Of a DNA stretch of 5,260 nt, positions 1 to 5,260 are shown piece after piece. The notes beneath the pieces were generated by a model. That model worked only from the letters and a program-made list of their open reading frames with translations, was not told the DNA's origin and did not search any database. The position numbers and the translations under genes were made by a program. This stretch comes from Kofleriaceae bacterium (GTDB taxonomy: Bacteria > Myxococcota_A > Polyangia > Haliangiales > Haliangiaceae). The stretch covers positions 1 to 5,260 of the forward strand of contig JAESTW010000441.1 of assembly GCA_016763395.1 (NCBI GenBank). The letters are read 5' to 3'. How positions within the stretch are numbered: the stretch's first letter is position 1; every line of letters starts with the position of its first letter.

Positions 1-888
1 GACCTCTCCGCAATGGATGTTGGCGGGGTAACCTGCTTGGGCGGTGCGGCTCCACCAGCGGGCTTGACCGAATACCCAAGCCATGTCGAGACACTGGGCT
101 TCGTTGTCCCTCGGAACTCTTCTCAGAATTCGATAACCGCAACCGAAGCATATTATATGCTGAAGTTTGGCGGTGAAGCAGATCGTCAAGTAGAACCGTG
201 GACAGACCCGAACTTTATTTTCGTACGGAACCCTGGCTCTAGTACGCAGCTTACGATCGGGGCAAATATCGGAATTGCAGGAACAAGGTGGAATGGTGCT
301 CTCAAGGGCCACCAAGGCTCGGGCGATGTCCGGGACGAAGTAATCGCCGAGAACACTACAGGCAATGCGGAGAAGGTGATTGGCATCCTCAACAGCAGTA
401 AATGGGAAGCTGCTCTTAACGATATGCGTGTTCTGGCATTTCAACCCTACAATCAGTGCATTGGCGCTGTCTTCCCCGATTCGACTTCAACGTCTCGAGA
501 CAAGCGCAACGTGCGCGATGGTCACTATCCGATCTGGACAAACTTGCGCTACATCGTTCGAACTAACGACAGTGGTGCTGCTCTCAGTGACAACGGACCG
601 GCTGCAGCGGCGCGAGTGGAGCGCTTTGTAGAGCTTATGACTGGTGTTGCCAGTGTGCCTGGATTGGAAGTTGCGCTGTCGGTTATTGAGACTGGGAATA
701 TTCCTACTTGCGCAATGAAGGTCAAGCGTGAGGTTGACGGTGGTGCAATCTCTGAATTTGCCCATCCGGCTCCTTGTGAGTGCCTATTTCTTGAAGAAAA
801 CGGTGTAGACAGTGGCTGCACAAGCTGCACAATGGATACACAATGTGGTGGCGGAACATGTCGCTTTGGATTTTGCGAGAGCCGATAG
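1..888 (+). CDS. PstS-like periplasmic substrate-binding protein with Cys-rich C-terminus (5'-partial)
   Basis: The frame is open from base 1, so the ATG at 13-15 is internal and the N-terminus, including any signal peptide, lies outside the window. 295 codons are visible before TAG at 886-888. The sequence resembles the PstS-like group of type II periplasmic binding proteins: a VVP-x-NSS segment followed by ITATEAYYML (helix typical of the first lobe), a ligand-loop-like NPGSSTQL (visible codons 77-84), a lobe-crossing segment around GILNSSKW, and DKRNVRDGHYPIW (codons 167-179). I recall this last pattern from myxobacterial relatives. The tail carries Cys at visible codons 237, 259, 261, 273, 276, 282, 287 and 292, a C-x-C / C-x2-C pattern that suggests a disulfide-rich cap and an extracytoplasmic location. 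Its place beside a phosphate-type porin fits capture of phosphate or another oxyanion in the periplasm, but the ligand is inferred. No permease or ATPase gene is visible. The fold call is fairly sure, the substrate is not. Confidence 0.78.
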   Translation, partial: DLSAMDVGGVTCLGGAAPPAGLTEYPSHVETLGFVVPRNSSQNSITATEAYYMLKFGGEADRQVEPWTDPNFIFVRNPGSSTQLTIGANIGIAGTRWNGALKGHQGSGDVRDEVIAENTTGNAEKVIGILNSSKWEAALNDMRVLAFQPYNQCIGAVFPDSTSTSRDKRNVRDGHYPIWTNLRYIVRTNDSGAALSDNGPAAAARVERFVELMTGVASVPGLEVALSVIETGNIPTCAMKVKREVDGGAISEFAHPAPCECLFLEENGVDSGCTSCTMDTQCGGGTCRFGFCESR

Positions 889-891
889 AGC

Positions 892-897
892 GAGGGA
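892..897 (+). promoter_or_regulatory. Ribosome binding site deciding the start of the 88-aa lipoprotein
   Basis: GAGGGA is a good Shine-Dalgarno sequence. It lies 6 nt before the ATG at 904 and directly abuts the ATG at 898, which would leave no spacing. The second ATG is therefore the better start and removes only two residues (Met-Thr). Confidence 0.65.
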
Positions 898-903
898 ATG
901 ACA

Positions 904-1170
904 ATGAAAATTACGACACGATCAGCTTATTCCGTTTTCTTCTCTTTGCTCATTAGCGGCGGCCTTGTTGCCTGCGGTGGTGATGGCGATTCCAGCGCGG
1001 TGGACGCGGCTGGAAATTCCAGCGACGGTGATGTCGCATTCGTATGTGATCCTGTGGGGGCAAACCCAGGGGTAGGCGCGCTGCTGAATGCACCGCTTGA
1101 TAGCGACGTTGAAGTCGTTATGAAAACGCCGCAACATCCTGGCAACCCCGGACCACTCGATCTTCCCTAA
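904..1170 (+). CDS. Small lipoprotein of unknown function (88 aa)
   Basis: The protein has a classic type II signal: a basic start (K2, R6), a hydrophobic stretch (about residues 8-23) and the lipobox LVAC with lipidated Cys24. A flexible Gly/Asp/Ser-rich linker runs to about residue 43, and a short body of about 45 residues holds one further Cys (C48) and ends in a Pro/Gly-rich tail, KTPQHPGNPGPLDLP. I do not recognise a named domain. The start at 904 is chosen over 898 from Shine-Dalgarno spacing. The gene begins 15 nt after the binding-protein gene, and its TAA is followed at once by the GTG of the porin gene, in the same frame. A lipoprotein this small between a binding protein and a porin could tether or assemble one of them at the membrane, but that is a guess from context. 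The lone C48 could pair with another protein. Confidence 0.8.
   Translation: MKITTRSAYSVFFSLLISGGLVACGGDGDSSAVDAAGNSSDGDVAFVCDPVGANPGVGALLNAPLDSDVEVVMKTPQHPGNPGPLDLP
990..1023 (+). repeat. Three alternating copies of a 7-mer (inverted/direct) in the lipoprotein linker
   Basis: TTCCAGC occurs at 990-996 and 1017-1023, with its reverse complement GCTGGAA at 1009-1015. The central copy can pair with the first (12-nt loop) or, with shortened arms, with the last. The 9-mer ATTCCAGCG is directly repeated at 989-997 and 1016-1024. The segment encodes the Ser/Gly/Asp-rich linker just after the lipobox, so the repetition may come only from low-complexity coding. No regulatory role is shown. Confidence 0.4.
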
Positions 1171-2472
1171 GTGGCCAAGCTCGGCTCTAGCGTGGGATTC
1201 TTTGCCCTGCTCCTTCTGGTGAGCAGTGCTACTTCTGTGCGAGCTGAAAAGCCAGAAAAACCATCGGGGAAGCTTTTGCTGGAGGCCGGACAGGACTTTC
1301 TAGAGGGCGCCGAAATCTCTGGACTTGCTCAGATAGACTATCTCCGCCTGCAGCGCTCGTCCGATGAATTGAGTGATGGCAGCGACCAGTCGCTAAACGA
1401 GGATCGGTTTACGGTTCGCCGAGCAAGATTACAACTTGTCCGGGATTGGGAGTATGTCGGCGTTTCTAGCCTGACCGAATTGTTTGCCGGGCAGGGCGTG
1501 CGTCAGGTTGCTCTCGATGTTCACGCGCAACTGCCGGGCAGGGAGGGGCAAGCGCCAGTGCTCAGAGCTCGCGCCGGTCTCTTTGCCGTGCCCTTCGGAT
1601 TTGAGAACTACGGACAAACGAACGGGCAGCGTTTTTTCGGCGAACGATCGCTTTTCTCCTATGCCTTTGTACCCGGACGACACGATTTTGGAGCCGGGCT
1701 AGAGGGACATCTCTACGGTGTCGATTGGGTTGTCGCTGCGCAAAACGGTGAGCCATTGGAAAGTGGGCGTTTTGCTGGCGAAGATCCCAACGCTGCCAAG
1801 GACTTCTCCGGCAGAGTGCGAACCAAGGGCCGACTTACGGAGAGTGTGAGCATCGCGCTCTCCGCATCGTTTCTTTATGGCACCGGATTCAGTCCGGGGA
1901 CTCCTCCAACCAAAGATACTTTTGAATGGCGCGATCTCAACGAAGACGGCCGAGTTCTGGTGTCCGAGCTGATACCAATTCCAGGATCTGCCGGACGCGC
2001 TTCACAGAATTTCAATCGTTGGGGACTGGGCTCCGATATTCAGCTGTGGGCACAAATTCCGCGTCTCGGAGAACTCTTTGTATACGGCGAGTTGGCGCTG
2101 GCGGTGAATTTGGATCGCGGTGTGGCACCGGCAGACCCGATATTGCTGGGACGCGATCAGCGCAGCCTTGGCTATTACGTTGCAGCCGTCCAAGAACTTG
2201 GTCAGCATGCGACTCTCGGTGTTCGTTTTGAGCACTATGAACCCAGTGCCGACGCGCTCGATTTGTTCGGAGGAATGACCGTGGTAACTCGCCGGCGCTT
2301 TCGAACTCTGACGACCGGACTCTCGGCCAATCTACCGCTTGCCGACGGCACCCGGGCCAGGATTTTACTGGAATACGAGTATCAGCAAAACTCGCTTGGG
2401 CGGGACAACAGAGGCCTGCCGGCACAACTCGACAACGACACTCTGCGAGTCCGGGCGGAGATGGCGTTTTGA
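1171..2472 (+). CDS. Phosphate-selective porin O/P family outer-membrane barrel
   Basis: This is a 433-residue protein, close to the usual OprP/OprO length. The GTG start gives a clear Sec signal peptide with hydrophobic core around residues 8-20 and probable cleavage at VRA|E (25/26). Family-like landmarks follow in order: RFTVRRARLQL (79-89), R-x-GLFAVPFG (134-143), an F-F-G-ER segment (155-159), PGRHDFGAGLEG (168-179), AAQNGEP (189-195) and KDFSGRV (210-216). The chain ends in a hydrophobic strand with terminal Phe433, the usual outer-membrane barrel assembly signal. Known relatives are trimeric 16-stranded channels for phosphate or polyphosphate. I cannot map their binding-site residues here, so anion choice is not established. 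Residues 255-266 form an EF-hand-like loop in a probable exposed loop. There is no clear Shine-Dalgarno sequence: the GTG directly follows the TAA of the lipoprotein, implying coupled translation. The 3' end overlaps the next gene by 4 nt. Confidence 0.87.
   Translation: MAKLGSSVGFFALLLLVSSATSVRAEKPEKPSGKLLLEAGQDFLEGAEISGLAQIDYLRLQRSSDELSDGSDQSLNEDRFTVRRARLQLVRDWEYVGVSSLTELFAGQGVRQVALDVHAQLPGREGQAPVLRARAGLFAVPFGFENYGQTNGQRFFGERSLFSYAFVPGRHDFGAGLEGHLYGVDWVVAAQNGEPLESGRFAGEDPNAAKDFSGRVRTKGRLTESVSIALSASFLYGTGFSPGTPPTKDTFEWRDLNEDGRVLVSELIPIPGSAGRASQNFNRWGLGSDIQLWAQIPRLGELFVYGELALAVNLDRGVAPADPILLGRDQRSLGYYVAAVQELGQHATLGVRFEHYEPSADALDLFGGMTVVTRRRFRTLTTGLSANLPLADGTRARILLEYEYQQNSLGRDNRGLPAQLDNDTLRVRAEMAF
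2457..2460 (+). promoter_or_regulatory. Ribosome binding site supporting a TTG start
   Basis: GGAG, inside the end of the porin gene, lies 8 nt before the TTG at 2469. It supports this rare start, the only nearby one that gives the following lipoprotein a full signal peptide. Confidence 0.55.
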
Positions 2473-3368
2473 GAGCGGTACTCGCAATTGCAGTTCTCCT
2501 TAGCACCTTGTCCTCGTGTGAGGATAGCCTGTCGAGCTTTGGCCCAGGCTTGCATTTGCAGCTGCGTCTGCCTGAGGGACAATTGCAGCGCGGTGTGCTC
2601 AGAATAGATTCTGGCGGCCCGGCGGTATCTCAGGTCTTGCGTCCGCAAGCGGAGGTTGTCCGGGGTGATAGCAGCGTCATCTTGCGTGGCCGACTCGCCC
2701 CCGGAGGTGTTGCGTTGCACGTGCAAGCCATGGGCGATTCTGATCACTGGGTATTGCCAGCCAAGGGCTTCGACTTTGTGGTCGATGACGAGCTGCAATT
2801 CTCGGCGAAGTTGGAGTTTTCTCACGCCATTAGCGTCGACCAGCTCGTAGTGAAATTGCAAGCTTCGGACAAAGAGGGACGTTTGGGGCCAGTACGGGAA
2901 ACAAGCTTTGTCATGGCTGAAGTCGTTCCACCTAGCAGGCTCTTGGTTTCGCTAGCCTGGGATGCACCGGTAGATCTAGACCTGTATTTGCGCGATTCAC
3001 AGGGAATTATTGTTGGCTCGAAAAATATCAACTCCTACGAACCACCCGGAGGGCAGTTGCCACCGCCGGACGCTTGGATGCAGGGAGGTTTTCTGGACTA
3101 CGATTCCAATCAGCATTGCGAACTCGATTTACGCAACCGCGAGAATATACTCTGGTTGGCCGCTGATCCACCGCCTGGGCACTATGAGGTGTACGCTCAT
3201 CTCTTCTCGCCATGTGGTCAAGCAGCGGTCAATATGATCGGAACGGCTCATTTGGGCGACTCACTATTGGGCATCGGTGGCGCCACACAGTATGAATTCG
3301 ACAGCAGGAACCATCCAGCATCGGGCGAGGTCCCAGGATTACTCTTACTGGAATTTGATGTTCCGTGA
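2469..3368 (+). CDS. Lipoprotein with C-terminal YfaP/DUF2135-like domain
   Basis: This 299-residue protein begins with TTG, overlapping the porin stop as TTGA. The N-terminus is a short lipoprotein signal (R2, then a hydrophobic run) with lipobox LSSC and lipidated Cys17. Residues about 25-150 are beta-rich with no domain I can name. From about residue 157 comes the recognisable part: LAWDAPVDLDLYL (162-174), a Pro/Gly-rich stretch, GGFLDYDSN (206-214), then a G-HYEVYAHLFSPCG strand. This is the layout of YfaP-like (DUF2135) beta-sandwich domains, in which the DLDL and D-x-DSN acids may bind a metal; that part is inference. C217 and C249 are the only other cysteines and could form a disulfide. 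The domain is common in exported proteins and has no settled function. Its position between the porin and the TonB receptor suggests an outer-membrane accessory, possibly exposed at the surface. It ends in a GTGA overlap with the receptor gene. Confidence 0.82.
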   Translation: MRAVLAIAVLLSTLSSCEDSLSSFGPGLHLQLRLPEGQLQRGVLRIDSGGPAVSQVLRPQAEVVRGDSSVILRGRLAPGGVALHVQAMGDSDHWVLPAKGFDFVVDDELQFSAKLEFSHAISVDQLVVKLQASDKEGRLGPVRETSFVMAEVVPPSRLLVSLAWDAPVDLDLYLRDSQGIIVGSKNINSYEPPGGQLPPPDAWMQGGFLDYDSNQHCELDLRNRENILWLAADPPPGHYEVYAHLFSPCGQAAVNMIGTAHLGDSLLGIGGATQYEFDSRNHPASGEVPGLLLLEFDVP

Positions 3369-5056
3369 ACCAGCGGGTCGCAGCTCTTGCACTGGTCAAT
3401 GTTGTCCTGCTGTCCGGTGACGTGTTCGCGCAGTCCAACGAATCGGAGACAAGTGACGCAGTCGCCGGTGTAGACATTGTCTTGGACAATGGCGATACAA
3501 TCTCTTTAGCAGGAGAGGAAGTACTCATTAAGGGACGAAGCAGGAGGCCGAAGGCTGCCGAATTGGTGATAGGCGGCCGGGAAGCTGCCGCTGTTGCCGG
3601 GGTACAAGGAGACGCACTCAAGGCGGTTCGTACTTTGTCCGGAGTCGCCAGAACGCCGGCGGGCTCTCAGGGGCTCAGTGTTTGGGGGGCTGCTCCTTCG
3701 GACACCCGGCTTTACGTCGATGACGTTCCCATTCCTCGCCTCTTTCACTTGGGAGGCAACCGTTCAGTGCTGCCCAGCCACGAAATCGAAAGTTTCCGGC
3801 TCATTCCCGGTGGCGCATCTTCAAGGTTTGGCCGGGCGATAGGCGGGGCAGTGGAAGTGCGCACGGCTGAGCCCGGACTTCGGCCCGCGGAGTTTCTTGT
3901 GCACGTAGACCCCTTTGATGTGGGTTTGCACGCGTCGTCGCGTTTTGCCGAGAGCAGTTGGATTTCGCTTTCCACTCGGGCTAGCTTGCTCTCTGAAAGC
4001 TTGGATGCCGTTGCTCCGATGGGGTTTCAAGACCTTGTGCCAGTGCCGGACACCTTTGACTTTCAGGCACGCGCTGGTCACGTGTTAAATAGCGGAGACT
4101 CACTTCGGATGCTCATTATCGGCAGCAGCGATCACCTGGAACGCGGTATTCCCAGCGTGCAAGCTGACCAGGCATTTTCAGAACTATCAGACTCCGAGTT
4201 TGTCCGAGTCGGCTTGTCCTTGCTTCGAGAGCACAACGATGTTACCCGTAAAATGACGGTATGGGTTGGGGCAGACCGAGAAGAGCAAGACCTTCGCTTT
4301 GGGGCTGTTTCTGCCTTCGGACGCAAGAAGGTCAGTAGCGCGGGCTTGCTCTTGTTGCAGGATATTCACGTTAGCGACGAATTCGAGTTCAAGCTAGGCG
4401 CGGACGGCCAGTATTCTCGCTCGAAATTTTCTCGTCAAGGCGCTCTCAGCTTGCCGAGTCGGGAAGGCGATATTTTCGTCTTCGGCGGGCGGCCCGGTAA
4501 TCGCATCAATGAAGACAATTGGCAGGTGGATGCAGCCTCGTTAGGTCTTTTTCTTAGTGCTGAGATCGCCCCCACAGAGTGGATTGATATCGAAGCGGGA
4601 TTTCGGTTTGAGCCGGCCTTTACGCTGGGCAAACGGGTTTTGCCGGCACGGCCAAGCGAGGCTGAAATTGGATACTCGGATCTTCAGGTCGCCGCAGATC
4701 CACGTCTCCGGGTTAGTGTGCGCCCGAGTTCGGCTTGGAATCTTTTTGCCGCGGCCGGACGCTACCATCAGCCGCCATCAGCAGACGACTTGTCACCAGT
4801 GTTTGGCAGCCCGGTATTGGCGCAATCAAGTGCATACCAGGCGCTCGTGGGTGCTGAGGTGAGTCCCTTGTCCGCTCTTCGTATCGAGGTGTTGGCCTTT
4901 GTAGCTCGGCAAAAGCAGTTGGCGGTTCGCAGTGACTTGGCAACTCCGTCGATTGCAGCACTCTTGCACTCCACAGGTGAAGGAGAAAATCTCGGCACTC
5001 AAGTTTCTGTCCGAGTTGATTTGAGCGAAGACCTCTACGGCTCGTTGAGTTATTAA
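3365..5056 (+). CDS. TonB-dependent receptor, stopped early by an in-frame TAA (563 of an expected roughly 700 aa)
   Basis: This is an outer-membrane, TonB-energised receptor. The GTG start (GTGA overlap) gives a Sec signal peptide cleaved near VFA|Q (22/23). EEVLIKGR (51-58) is a likely TonB-box region. The plug follows: GVQGDALKAVRTLSGVAR (79-96), W-GAAPSDTRLYVDDVPIP (107-124), a FHLGG turn (127-131) and PGGASSRFGRAIGGAVEV (148-165). The rest is barrel sequence, including GRYHQPPS and VFGSPVL, landmarks of the myxobacterial receptor type I remember. The frame stops at TAA 5054-5056 after LYGSLSY, where relatives continue with the last barrel strands. The same frame stays open to the window end with matching sequence, so this is a broken or interrupted gene. 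A product ending here would lack the closing strands and the terminal aromatic residue, and would probably not fold in the membrane. The substrate is unknown; in an operon with a phosphate-type porin, a bound or complexed anion is possible. Confidence 0.88.
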   Translation: MNQRVAALALVNVVLLSGDVFAQSNESETSDAVAGVDIVLDNGDTISLAGEEVLIKGRSRRPKAAELVIGGREAAAVAGVQGDALKAVRTLSGVARTPAGSQGLSVWGAAPSDTRLYVDDVPIPRLFHLGGNRSVLPSHEIESFRLIPGGASSRFGRAIGGAVEVRTAEPGLRPAEFLVHVDPFDVGLHASSRFAESSWISLSTRASLLSESLDAVAPMGFQDLVPVPDTFDFQARAGHVLNSGDSLRMLIIGSSDHLERGIPSVQADQAFSELSDSEFVRVGLSLLREHNDVTRKMTVWVGADREEQDLRFGAVSAFGRKKVSSAGLLLLQDIHVSDEFEFKLGADGQYSRSKFSRQGALSLPSREGDIFVFGGRPGNRINEDNWQVDAASLGLFLSAEIAPTEWIDIEAGFRFEPAFTLGKRVLPARPSEAEIGYSDLQVAADPRLRVSVRPSSAWNLFAAAGRYHQPPSADDLSPVFGSPVLAQSSAYQALVGAEVSPLSALRIEVLAFVARQKQLAVRSDLATPSIAALLHSTGEGENLGTQVSVRVDLSEDLYGSLSY

Positions 5057-5260
5057 GCCATGAGGGCGCGGCGTCGCAGCGATGCGAAGTCGCCTTGGCG
5101 GCGTTTTGACGCGGATCAACGCCATGTCTTGCGCGCGGCGGGGCAGTGGAAACTAGCTTCTGGAATATCGCTTGGCGGACGACTTGAACTCAGTTCGGGA
5201 ATGCCTCGGACACCCGTTGTGGACGCGGTATTCAACGCAAGTAGTCAATCCTTCGATCCC
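5057..5260 (+). pseudogene. C-terminal barrel remainder of the TonB-dependent receptor, after the in-frame stop (3'-partial)
   Basis: Reading on in the receptor frame after TAA gives 68 codons with no further stop, up to the last base. They contain PWRRFDADQRHVL (codons 13-25 after the stop), a GISLGGRLELSSG strand and MPRTPVVDAVFN. These match the order expected in receptor relatives (W-x-LFD-x-DQTH, then a SG-x-P-x-TPV-x-AV segment just before the last strands). Because the continuation is in the same frame, the lesion looks like a single-codon nonsense change rather than a frameshift. An ATG at 5060-5062 lies only 3 nt past the stop and could allow reinitiation, but this fragment would have no signal peptide of its own. 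The true 3' end is beyond the window. Confidence 0.85.

Noticed and set aside
13..15. ATG as the start of the binding-protein gene
   Set aside because: The frame is open upstream to base 1, no signal peptide follows the ATG, and the family needs roughly a hundred more N-terminal residues.
898..900. ATG at 898 as the small lipoprotein start
   Set aside because: The GAGGGA Shine-Dalgarno sequence touches this ATG; the ATG at 904 has proper 6-nt spacing and keeps the signal peptide whole.
889..903. Possible promoter or terminator in the only real gap between genes
   Set aside because: The gap is 15 nt and is filled by the ribosome binding site; no stem, T-run or promoter boxes fit.
1486..1543. 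11-nt direct repeat GCCGGGCAGGG at 1486-1496 and 1533-1543
   Set aside because: The copies are read in different frames inside the porin, there are only two, and such G/C-rich matches occur by chance in coding DNA.
1926..2231. 101-residue open frame on the plus strand within the porin gene (also a 101-residue frame at 4557-4862 within the receptor)
   Set aside because: Out of frame with secure genes; Arg/Ser/Cys-rich translation typical of shadow frames.
2012..2506. 164-residue open frame on the minus strand, overlapping a 159-residue one at 2382-2861
   Set aside because: Both lie antisense to well-supported genes, show no signal, motif or plausible composition, and look like coding-strand shadows.
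5054..5056. Genome-wide recoding of TAA as a sense codon
   Set aside because: TAA also ends the small lipoprotein exactly where the porin's own signal peptide begins, and UAA alone is not known to be reassigned in bacteria.
5057..5260. A frameshift in the receptor rather than a nonsense codon
   Set aside because: The receptor-like sequence after the stop is in the same frame as before it, so no base gain or loss is needed.
1..5260. tRNA, rRNA, CRISPR array, insertion sequence or attachment site
   Set aside because: The window is nearly all protein-coding on one strand; no spaced repeats, terminal inverted repeats, transposase motifs or RNA-gene landmarks were seen.

Overview
The window looks like the interior of an envelope-uptake operon from a Gram-negative bacterium, probably of the Myxococcota (deltaproteobacterial) type. 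This rests on two Sec/lipobox proteins with short Gly/Asp/Ser-rich mature starts, a substrate-binding protein with a cysteine-rich tail, and barrel sequences that resemble myxobacterial versions of their families as I remember them. No database was searched. GC is moderate (53% by hand count over the first gene), so the exact lineage stays open. All genes are on the + strand and almost no base is non-coding.

Layout. 1-888 is the 3' part of a PstS-like periplasmic substrate-binding protein that begins before the window and ends in a seven-cysteine tail. 904-1170 is an 88-residue lipoprotein of unknown function. 1171-2472 is a phosphate-selective-porin (OprP/OprO type) outer-membrane barrel with an EF-hand-like loop. 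2469-3368 is a lipoprotein with a YfaP/DUF2135-like domain. 3365-5056 is a TonB-dependent receptor whose frame is stopped by TAA at 5054-5056 but plainly resumes, in the same frame, to the end of the window (5057-5260) with typical receptor C-terminal barrel sequence.

The junctions are very tight: 15 nt, 0 nt (TAA then GTG), a 4-nt TTGA overlap and a 4-nt GTGA overlap. Three of the four visible starts are non-ATG. This points to one polycistronic message with translational coupling. No promoter or terminator is visible; both should lie outside the window.

Together the genes suggest a passage route for a small anion, perhaps phosphate or another oxyanion: a passive channel (porin), an energised gate (TonB receptor), a periplasmic binder (PstS-like) and two surface or periplasm-facing lipoproteins of unknown role. 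The substrate is inferred only from family membership. The observations most worth a second look are the in-frame TAA in the receptor and the unusual pairing of a phosphate-type porin with a TonB receptor and two accessory lipoproteins in one coupled operon.
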